Origin: Mesodorylaimus sp. YZB2_4
Lineage: Eukaryota; Nematoda; Enoplea; Dorylaimida; Dorylaimidae
DNA: 64,000 bases
Reading direction: 5' to 3'
Assembly: GCA_030248295.1 (NCBI GenBank)
Contig: JASANH010001028.1
Span: 124,001 to 188,000 of the forward strand
Position numbers and translations under genes: made by a program. Below, one piece after another: positions 24,329-33,303 of this stretch (its first letter is position 1; the number at the start of each line of letters is the position of its first letter). The notes under the pieces were generated by a model that did no database searches, was not told the DNA's origin, and saw only the letters and a program-made list of their open reading frames with translations.

Positions 24329-24379
24329 AAAGCTGTTTTTGATGGCTTTGGGAAAACTAGACAAGCCGACATGAAAATC

Positions 24380-24700
24380 AAAAATAGATCTCATTCGTTA
24401 TAACATCAATTTCTGTTCCAACTGCCTGCCGCATAATCGATTTCTTTTCCCACCAATCGCAATGCTGGCTTCCGAGAAAATGCGCTCTAGCGGGCTGGAA
24501 GTGGCTGGTACAGCCGGAATATCTTGCTCCAATGAAGCCAAGTTTGGATATGAACAAATGGGACGAGAGAGTGGCTGCCACGGATGGATGGCATACGCAA
24601 GCAAGCACTGGGCTGGCACACAGGTCTATGGGCACACAGCTGGGGTGGTAGGTTGCTGGACGAGCAAGATAACTGCGATAGCACAAAACTCACAATCAGC
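24380..24700 (-). pseudogene. hAT transposase C-terminal dimerisation domain relic
   Basis: On the minus strand a frame around 24619-24398 reads LASLEQDIPAVPATSSPLER then IFSEASIAIGGKRNRL, the conserved C-terminal hAT block in which (V/I)PAT(S)xxxER(I/V)FS precedes a KRNRL basic run. Only this 3' part of the transposase remains and no upstream catalytic domain is recognisable. A diverged homologue lies on the plus strand at 55230-55410. Confidence 0.85.
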
Positions 24701-25425
24701 AGAGGCCAGTTTCACAGCGCCATCCTAATTTCAGGATGGGTACGAATTCAGGGCACTGCTTAGGACAGCAACTTTGGACAGCGCTGAGACACAAATCTAG
24801 GACGTGTCACAATAGCTGTCCTATAGAGGTGCCTTATCCGTAGATTTAGGCACGTCTTAGGACAGGTCACATCTTGTTTCACAATTAAAAAATATGAATC
24901 AAGAATTTTAGCAGACCACAAAATTCAACGCCGGAAATAAGCCGGGCACCCATTACTAATCAAAATTTGCTGTGCGATTTTATTTGAATAATCTTACTAT
25001 GACACGAGGACGCCTAGGCTAGTCCTCGGCAGGCTAGTCCACTTCATGCGAGCGCTATGAACTGTCGTTTTTCCAAGTCATAATTATGAGTCCTTCAAAC
25101 GGCGACTGTTTCGCTGAATTCCGTACCATGTGATTATGCTTGCTAGTACTTGATCTCGTGAGTGAGGTTTGATTAATTTTATGTGTCTCTCTCCCGTGTC
25201 AAGTGCATTCATTTGCTTGGGGAAGAAGTGAAATGATGATGATGGCATTCTGTTGTCCCTTTTTGACATCGACGGCTAAATAAGGACGACAGAACTTCAG
25301 TTCGGCTGAAAAAGAATCGGTTTTTGCGGGTCGAGAGAGCTTAGGCTAAGTGCAAAATCTCAAGACGCCCTAATATTGCCCTAGAAAGGTCACTGCCCTG
25401 GCAGCCTGGCGCAGAACAGATGTAG

Positions 25426-27042
25426 GGCGATCGCCCTACGCCTAGCAGTGCTGCTGGGAAATAAAGACTCCAGAAAGTGTAAGAAAGTCAAATCTCAGAA
25501 GGTAAATTGCTTCGCACTAAAAAAAGTCACAATGTGCAATATGTGAGCTGCAAAATGAAGTTCACAATCATGAAAGATGAAATGACAAGGGAACATCGCC
25601 AACCGTTAAGTCGAACTTTGCAGAACTGAAAACTGTAAGTTGCTCCTAGCAGGTGCAAAAGAAAGCCGGGTTAAAAATATCAGAGGCATCTGACCAACTG
25701 GTCAGCGTCTAAAGTCCCACATATTTTTGAATTTTTGAGTTTAAAGAAAGCCGAGCGTTGAGAAAAACACGCAGGGCTCTTTCCAAACTCGGTTTTCGGG
25801 TTACAGGCTTCGAGTTGGAGCACAGCACTCGGGTTTGGGGTCTCTCCTCAAAAAACCCAAAAATCCAGAAAATCTCAATAATTTCACAGGACTAGGAGCT
25901 GACCTCTGATGACCAGTTGGCCCGTTGGCGTGAGTCACCAGCAGTGAGGTTGGTAGGAGCTTTATGGCGTCAATCGACATACAGGAACATATCACCAGTG
26001 TCATGCCATCTCATCCTCCAATATACAAGCACTGTATTGGCGTGAAAAAGCAATTTATGTAAACACGATCTGGTCGAGGGCTTATAGTCTCTTCTTTCGC
26101 AGGTTTTCTCCCATCCGCCCGTGTGGTCGGCGTCACTGTGACTTTTTGAGATAAGTTTTTTTGATTTTCGTCTTCTCCGACTTTTGACAAATGCTGAGCA
26201 TTCCTAAAATGAAATACTCTACCAAATCAACTCTAGAAGTACGGCCGCCAGGCTACTCTGTATTCATCCACGGGGCCTGACAGCTTGGTCTCCGAGTACC
26301 AAGGTTTCTTCTTTGTCAGTCCCTACGTAATCGGCTAACTCGAAACATCTACCTTCACTATTTTCTGGCCTGCCGGTGGACCAATGTAGGAGTAGTTACC
26401 TTCCGCAAGAAAAAGAAACATAATGAAAACTTTTTGCTGGGCACTGCACGTGCATACGTACTGTACGCGGCAAAACTTTTAAGCTGCCAATTCAAGTTTG
26501 CTATTCGTATGTTTTAAACAGTCACCCATTCCCATCAGTATTCAAGTCATTCTTACCTTTGACTCAGTAAACGTGGCAATCTAATCAAAGGAGCAGCCAG
26601 TATCAGGAGTCCGAAACACAGACATATTTTCCCCAACTCCATAGTTCGCTTTCCACTCCGAGAAAAGAAAGATCGTGTGAAAGCCCGTTCTGCCGAGCCG
26701 AGCAAGGGGCATAAATTTTATATCGGATCATCGAAGTGAAATGCGGAAACGTGTCCAAAAATAATCTTCTAGGCACGTTTAGTGTCTCATTACAAATGTA
26801 TTCACAATACAGATGGGAAAGAGAAATTAAGAGATAATGACCCAATTAATGAGAGCCAAAGACCAACAAGCAAAGATCGTCTTGGACGCTTTCTCGAATG
26901 ACGTTCCTCATTTCCGCTCTCGAGTTTGTAATCGTAGAGGCGAATGTTTATTGCCAAGGAAGCGGATGATGAGTGCTTTAGGTGCCGCAATTACCCGATT
27001 CACGTGTCGGCAGTACCCTGGTGTGTAAGGGAGCTATCTACT
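25426..27042. other. Intergenic, no gene recognised
   Basis: Only short frames without domains. No RNA gene or in-window repeat partner was seen. Confidence 0.4.
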
Positions 27043-27456
27043 TTATTCGCTGGTGGCAGAAACAGTTAATTTGGTGCAGACTCGTGTTGACTTCGTCGCC
27101 TTGTCGACTATCCACTGGCTTCGGATCTCTTTGTTCATTTGATTTTCCGCTGGCGTTGGTTCGCTTTGAGAATTGACTTTTGCTTCTTTCATCTCATTCG
27201 TAACTTCACCTTGCCAAGATAGACTTTCGAGGTCTCGCAGTGCGTTAGCTGAGGCTGGTCCATTCGGAAAGTTTGTTACGCTTGCTTGAACTGGATTCAA
27301 GCTCTTTGGACGTTTCGGTTGTTGTCCTTCCTTCTCAAACACAGGCCGTTTCTTTTCTCGCTGCTTGTAGTCTACAAGCAGTCTACAGAAAGATAGAGCA
27401 TTTGCTTCATCGGGCAGTGCACTCAATAAATCAGTGTCCATTAACTGAACAGTTGC
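27043..27456 (-). CDS. Possible terminal exon of an unrecognised protein
   Basis: The minus-strand frame runs from a good acceptor (TTGTACAG ending at 27457) to a TGA at 27043-27045, 137 codons. It reads ATVQLMDTDLLSALPDEANA, then a basic KQREKKRPVF stretch, then a Ser/Pro/Gln-rich low-complexity tail (SLNPVQASVTNFPNGPASAN). The composition is that of a disordered nuclear or regulatory protein tail. No family is recognised, and upstream exons were not found before the mariner relic on the opposite strand at 27.5 kb. It could be chance. Confidence 0.35.
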   Translation of the reverse strand, partial: ATVQLMDTDLLSALPDEANALSFCRLLVDYKQREKKRPVFEKEGQQPKRPKSLNPVQASVTNFPNGPASANALRDLESLSWQGEVTNEMKEAKVNSQSEPTPAENQMNKEIRSQWIVDKATKSTRVCTKLTVSATSE

Positions 27457-27509
27457 CTGTACAACAAATGAAAAGTCAAGACCTTAGAAATTTAGTTACA
27501 CCGCTGCTC

Positions 27510-27850
27510 ATGTCGGGTGAGGTCAATAATTCCGTTCATATGGAAATGCTTTGCCAGCAGCTGAGACATAATGGAAGAAAGGTATTTGGGAACAACTGGA
27601 CATCTTAGCAAGATGGCGCGAAGGCTCAAACGCACAAAGATTCAGAGAAATGGAGCAGGGATCACTTTCCCTGATTTTATCGAAGCTAAGCGTTGGCCTC
27701 TGAATAGTCCCGATTTGAACCATTGGACTACTCAGTCTGGGAAGAATTTGCTTATGCAATGAACTGGGATCGACTAAAGTCCAAAGCAACTCCAAAGGCT
27801 GAGTTGAAGCTTACCGAAACGAATTCGTTTGGATATTGCCAAAAAAGTTG
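27510..27850 (+). pseudogene. Tc1/mariner transposase C-terminal relic
   Basis: The frame NNSVHMEMLCQQL ... NNWTS, a stop, then QDGAKAQTHKDSEKWSRDHF runs up to about 27670 and continues one frame over as FPDFIEAKRWPLNSPDLNHW. This is the (Q)QDGAPAH ... WPPNSPDLNP region of mariner transposases and holds the second and third catalytic Asp positions. The first glutamine of QQDGA is a stop and there is a frameshift near 27671. The N-terminal half is absent. Confidence 0.85.
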
Positions 27851-28076
27851 TGACAGTTGGTACTTCGGCTAAATCGCGTTTTAAAAACGAATGGTGAACA
27901 TAGTGGCTAGCAAAATAGGTCAAACTGACTCAGAATCGAATGCTGAACACAATGAAATCAAATTTACCGCCATAACTTGCAGATTAAGGCTGGTAGAAGA
28001 CGAAACATTAGCGGGTCATTCTTTATGGCACTCGATATAGATGATGATACTTTATGTAGGATGTGCTAGGGGTGAA

Positions 28077-28190
28077 CATAAAAAATTTGGTTCGGTTCGG
28101 TAGGTAGGTTCGGTTCGGTCGGCTCGGTCCAGTTCGGTTTGGGTTCGGTAAGATTTGAGAAAAAGTTCGGTAAGGTTCGGTTCGGTGCAA
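28077..28190. repeat. TTCGG-rich simple repeat
   Basis: Many imperfect GGTTCGG units (GGTTCGGTTCGGTAGGTAGG and similar) form a low-complexity tract. Translated frames of RTEPN type are by-products of it. Confidence 0.85.
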
Positions 28191-28429
28191 AAACCGTGTT
28201 CGGTCGATCCTGGCTTGTAGAAGGCTCCATGGTTGACCAAGGCATCGTGGGAACGAAAATAGCGAAAACATTTCTCGCACCTCAAGCTCGTATACATTCT
28301 GAAAACACAGGAGCAAAAGCACTGACCAGCCGCTCGACACAAAACTAAAACCCCACACTGAGCTGTGACTCGTGGTCGAGTTTCGAGATAGATACGATGG
28401 TCGAACGCTTTTAGACTCGTTAAAACTGA

Positions 28430-28548
28430 AAATCACATGATCAGTGATTTATGCTAACTTTTTACATAGATGCCAGGCGTGTCTGGACCTGTCTGGACAT
28501 GTCTGGACTTGTCTGGACACGTCGTTTAAAAATCACATGATCAGTGAC
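28430..28548. repeat. TGTCTGGAC tandem array between direct repeats
   Basis: Four TGTCTGGAC(C/A/T) units of 10 bp occupy 28480-28519. They are flanked at 28430-28448 and 28530-28548 by an identical AAAATCACATGATCAGTGA, itself near-palindromic. Confidence 0.85.
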
Positions 28549-28759
28549 TCAGGCATGCATATTCCCAAATCGCGTGTCATGTTTTGCTCATGATGTCAGT
28601 AGCGCCCATCAGGATCTGTGGGTGGTTCTCTGAAAAGAGAGGAGTTATGCGCTCTTGCTGGTTCGATCACTCGGTTTTATTTTTCCTCGCTAGACGGTCG
28701 GCTCTCATTTTTTCGGCTGTTCCGTCACTACTTTATTTTGGTCGTCTCTGGACTCCAGA

Positions 28760-29296
28760 ATGTTTCGTGGCAAACGATATTCGGAGACCAATGCGCCTGC
28801 TGCTAAAGCCCAACTCAACGATTCTGTTCCAATTCTGCAAAAGCAGCATTTTGGAGGATCGTCCTCGTCGAAACCAGAACTTGAGTCGTTTCATACAAAA
28901 ATATTGGACCTGTACGCAAGCTGAATGAAGAGCGAGCATAATGTGAATGTCACGTTGAAAGATGCCCCGTCACAACCATCAGTTTGCGCCATGTTGAGCG
29001 GCCAAATCGATGCGATGGTGACCTCGAATCCTGGAAGTTAGCCATTGGTGATCAAGACGGTCTATTAAACTCCGAAGGCAAAACCAAAATCGGTTGAGGA
29101 AATCATGCAAGGTCGGGACACCTCCTATTTGGCGAACGACGATGGGACCTGGAAAGTGAAGCCTGATAGTAGCATATGGTACCATTGTTAAAATACGATG
29201 ACTTTGCGCTCGTTGCCTTTTATGCATTTGCTGGTGTATAATCCACGCAATATGGATTTCTTAGCCGTTGAGGTCATGCGCGCTCAGGATGCTTGA
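28760..29296 (+). pseudogene. Unrecognised ORF, 178 codons with four in-frame stops
   Basis: From the ATG at 28760 one frame can be followed to the TGA at 29294-29296, interrupted only by stops at 28922, 29039, 29066 and 29189. The translation is protein-like throughout (ETNAPAAKAQLNDSVPILQK, HNVNVTLKDAPSQPSVCAML, MHLLVYNPRNMDFLAVEVMR), and a further piece (MLDAYNTALEKMCSFLTDGT) follows one frame over. Nonsense changes without indels suggest a recent or slowly decaying gene. It lies just upstream of the Polinton-type polymerase on the same strand, so it could be another ORF of that element. The family is not recognised. Confidence 0.45.
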
Positions 29297-29973
29297 TGCT
29301 TACAATACTGCTCTGGAGAAAATGTGTTCTTTTTTGACTGATGGCACTGATCGTGATGAAGTAGACTGAATTTGCACGCGATGATTGAATTTCTCTCGCG
29401 AACTATGATTTGTTTACTATGACTATGGTCTGTTGTACCGTTAACTCTTACTTGATCACTATGATACCCAGCGCAGTTTTTCCATTTGAAATTAAATATT
29501 TTTTGGTTAGCTTCGCATTGTATTTTGATGCTGAGCTTCTTCCTGCATCATCCTGCTCTGGATATTCCTATCATCGAACCACTTCGTCGACAAATTGAAA
29601 TGACAGCCAAATCGATCGTCGACGCCATTTGCGCTGTTCTACAAAGCAAGATGGAATTGACCTTTGATAAAAAAATGACTGTATTTTACTCGAATCAAGC
29701 GCCTGAATGAAAGTGGTCATATGAAACGAAGGTACGTCACAAATATCGAGGATTTCTCGAGGAATAAGAAGGCTATCATACAAATAACCAATAATGACGA
29801 TTTATGCTGTGCCACTGTCGCGAAGTGCGCGATTGATACGAGGAAGCGGCGGCTCGCCTATTGCACGATGCCCGAAAATGGAACACTTTACTTCACTCGC
29901 GATCTGTAGTAAAGAATATTTGTAGCGGAAATTGAGCCCGTTTGCCACCAGAAAATAACTCGAATGTTACTTT

Positions 29974-30856
29974 CAGCGTTGCCAGATGCAAAATTGAAAA
30001 CTTGCTGTCAGGGACCTGAAAATCCGCTAAAAATCCGCTGTATATCTTAAAAACTCCGCTAAAAAATTCGCCAAAAGTTTATCGCAAAACTGAGTTACTT
30101 TAGCAAATAAAGCAGGGAATGCAGTAAATAACGGCGCATGAGGGAAAGCTTACTCACACATGCTCAAATGCTGCACCATCTACCACATATCACACACCAC
30201 AAATTTTTTTCAAAAATCAATTTGGCCGATCATTCTGATCACAATTATATAAAAATTATCGATTTCTGTCCAGTATATGTCGAGATATTTGAGTTTAAAA
30301 TCATCAAGTTTTCTTATAATCACCCTATATTTTAAGGATCGTTTATTCCAGGCTGGGGGGTCGAAGGTCAGGGGAGAGGGAAAAAAATTTCTATTTATAT
30401 CAAACAGGGGGACAGAAGAAAGGGGAACGACGTAATACTGGGAAACCGCCTTCGAGACCCACACTCGTGCCAAATTCTGGACTGTGGTTAGGCCTACTGC
30501 ATTACTGACTGAGCACTGAACTATAAATTTGTTGTCAAATACGGTCTTTTACTCCAAATCGTAGACCCATAGTCGAAATTATTGTGTTGCCTACCCCAGC
30601 CCTTGTCGACACTGACTCTTCAGACCTCAACGCACGGACAAAACTGTCTCAAAAGACGCAGAAAAATGGGCGAGCTGTTTAAAAAACCTTCCCGCATAGG
30701 CTACTCGAACATAGATTGGCACAAATCCGCTAGAATCCGCTGGAAACCCCAAAATTAGCTGCAAATTCCGCTAAAACACTCAATCCGAGGTTTTTCCCGC
30801 TGTCGGACAAAAAATCCGCCAGATCTAGTGGATTCTAGCTGCATCTGGCAACGCTG
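29974..30856. mobile_element. Non-autonomous hAT element with perfect 8-bp target duplication
   Basis: Terminal inverted repeats are CAGCGTTGCCAGATGCA (29974-29990) and its exact complement (30840-30856). The duplication GTTACTTT flanks both sides (29966-29973 and 30857-30864). AATCCGCT-type motifs cluster near both ends. The interior has no transposase. It lies inside the interval that separates two parts of the Polinton-type polymerase. Confidence 0.95.
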
Positions 30857-31126
30857 GTTACTTTTTTTTGCTGGCACAACCGGCACATTACGGCAACAGC
30901 ACAACCGGCAATGGAGTGTGAAAACCCCCCGCCTATCAACAGCCGCATTAGTTTGCTGTTTAGCCCAGCCACTCTGGAACTTATGCGCGGTAGGCTACAG
31001 TGACAGAGCATTACGTGCGAACCTTCTTTGTACGAAATTTGCGTCAGCTCAGGAGGGACCAGACGACAAATTTCTTTCATCTATTCTGAATTCCTAGCCC
31101 AAATGTAGGTGCGAAAAAGTATTATT

Positions 31127-31895
31127 ATTTCTAAAAAAATCTGTTATCAGACAACAAAAAGGTTAGCCCAGCCACCCTATTCTAACCAAATGCGAGGCAA
31201 ACGAGGTTGGCTGGGCACCCTCGGCGGCGTTTGTAGGAAAATTGTGATCAAATAGAATTGCTACTGTCACTAAAAAAGTGTAACAGGGCGTCCCCTACCT
31301 CAGCCACTTCATTCAGGGAATAGAGAGATGGAAACACAAGGGCCGATGGTCGTTCTAGTGCTGAAGGTTGTACGCCCAAAGCTATTAGCATGCTGGCTCC
31401 ACAGAAGCTGAATTTCCTGTTCTAGTGTCACTGAGTAGGTGCTACACATGCAGTCCTCGTGCTGTCACGGTAGATGCACCGTTAATGCAGCAAGTCCTCA
31501 CTGTTCCTCAAGTGAGTTCGAGGTAACAGAAGGGGATCGTATTCCAAAACTCCAAACTTCTGTACTTACTCCAAAATACGAATAAGTGTCATCATGTGGG
31601 TACTAGCCTTTGGTGAAAATCAGAATAAAATCCCGCTAGGAGTCGACCCCACGACTCCACGAGATACAGTACCAAGTACATCACAGAGACATACGTTGTG
31701 GGTGAGTGTGGAAAATGATTGTGAGCCTCGCCCTGAAGGCAACATAAAAGATATATCACGTCCACATAAGTATAACCCACTTAAGCATGTGCCGCCGAGG
31801 GAGCCCAGCCAACCCTGTTTGCCTCGCATTTGGTTATAGTAGGGTGGCTGGGCTAACCTTTTTGTTGTCTGATAACAGATTTTTTTAGAAATGTG
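31127..31895. mobile_element. Foldback/MITE-like element with about 100-bp inverted ends
   Basis: About 100 bp at each end are inverted copies: TTTCTAAAAAAATCTGTTAT, CAGACAACAAAAAGGTTAGC, CCAGCCACCC, ACCAAATGCGAGGCAAAC and GGTTGGCTGGGC appear at the left in this order and complemented at the right. The interior has no recognisable protein, and the target duplication is not clear. A solo arm of the same family is at 2257-2400. Confidence 0.88.
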
Positions 31896-33206
31896 ATTTA
31901 GTTTCGTTCATGCCAGGTGTGCGTTTTCTCTGTTGACCTGAACGGTCTGTTTATCTCGCTTCTCTTGATTCCTGTAAAGCACCAAACTCGAAGCATTGTC
32001 GCCTCTCTCCATATCTACATCTCGCGACAGCCAGAGCAATCGTTACGGCTAAAGCTCGCATAGATGATGATCGATATGAAGCTGTACGCAAAGGGGACAC
32101 TAATCGCTGCACCTTGCAGCGTACTCGGGCTCAAGTTCGATGACAACAGCTGGTTTACTAGATCATCGTGGTGGCTGTGGACCTGAGAAATGGTGGCTTT
32201 ACGAATAGCTCTCGGTCAACATCAATACCAAATTAAAAATTTTCGATAAGGACATGTTCGGTGGACTGGTCTATATTGGCCCTGAAGCCCCGAAAATACT
32301 TCATCTATGGTTAGTCGATGGGCATTTTAGTCGACTGCAACAAAGCATACAACAGAAAAATTGATCACCAGACCTGCCCTATACGCTGCCATTGCTGCTC
32401 TGAGTCGGGTAAATGCGCCGTTTCTCTGCCATTGAAGAAATGTCATCACTGCCAGCGATTTTTCAACAATCAACAGTGCTTCTTGAATCATTTGCAATTT
32501 GGCGCTGCGATCTTCAAGCAACTGCGGCGATGCTAAACGCGCAGGAGAGAATATTTCACTTAAAAGGGCCATCAGTGCGGTGTCATGTAATGTAAAACCT
32601 GCTAACATGATGTCGTCGGCGCCGATCGTCAATGTTTTATTCAACCGTACGAAAGGCCGCGAAGATGAGGATCCACTGGCCGACATGTCTCAATTTTCAG
32701 AGAGTGAGGAAACAGAGCACGATGAGAACGATGAGCCACTGCGGAAAAAGAGAAAGTATAGAAGAAAGGCCATGTTTCATTTCTTATGATTTTGAATGCC
32801 GTCAAGACGACCAGATTGGTGTAAACGAAAATGGTGATATCTGCACCGTCCGACTTTGGTGATTGCCCACAAGGTGTGCACTTTACATATGGGTGATTAC
32901 GATTATTTCTCATTACGTTTATTGACTTTCTATAGGTATGCGACCATTGCTGTAACCAGGGCACACTTGGTTACATGCGCGTAATGCAAGGAAAATCGTC
33001 GAGTCTTCGAACGCGAAAGATGTCTGGACACTTTTTGTCAGTGGCTTTTTTACAAACAGAACAAAGCGTCAGTTGCTATTGCGCACCACAACGCTAAAGG
33101 TTACGATGGTCAGTTCATTTTGGAATATTGTCATCGCATGGGACTCAAGCCGAAACAAATTATTTCGCGCGGGCTCGGGATCTTGTACTTGGAAGTTGGT
33201 GGCATC

Positions 33207-33303
33207 AAGTTCAAAGATAGTTGCTGAAGGCCACACTAACACACACATATTTAAATGTCTCTAAAAAAGTAAAAAGTTAAATATAAAAAAAGTTCAAAGA
33301 TAG
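33207..33303 (+). mobile_element. 69-bp insertion with 14-bp target duplication in the polymerase
   Basis: AAGTTCAAAGATAG occurs at 33207-33220 and again at 33290-33303. The 69 bp between end in an A-rich tract (GTTAAATATAAAAAA). The polymerase text resumes exactly after the second copy (IKFKDS then SLNFLPMALSALPK), so the insert interrupts the polymerase frame. A retroposed fragment or a slippage product are both possible. Confidence 0.8.

Larger units (their letters stand above)
21209..25425 (-). mobile_element. hAT transposon copy, split by an LTR element, 5' end missing
   Basis: Read on the minus strand, its parts appear in the same order as in the complete copy at 54008-55763: a block near 25030-25425, a MITE-like block (24730-25000), the transposase C-terminal region (24380-24700), then GGTCAGGGTCAGGTCAG-type subterminal repeats ending near AGTGTTCGAATGACCTGGG (21210-21229). 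The copy is interrupted at AAAGCTG by the LTR element at 21666-24328. Its 5' subterminal repeats are not found, so it is truncated there. The 3' end may start at 21208-21210, and the exact base is uncertain. Confidence 0.8.

Noticed and set aside
28052-28342. C2H2-like zinc-finger text on the minus strand (LRCEKCFRYFRSHDALVNHG)
   Set aside because: A single finger-like piece beside a TTCGG simple repeat, without a second finger or splice support. It might be a polymerase zinc-cluster scrap but cannot be supported.
32327-32686. 119-codon minus-strand frame
   Set aside because: It is antisense to the Cys/His region of the Polinton-type polymerase, whose plus-strand text is recognisable.
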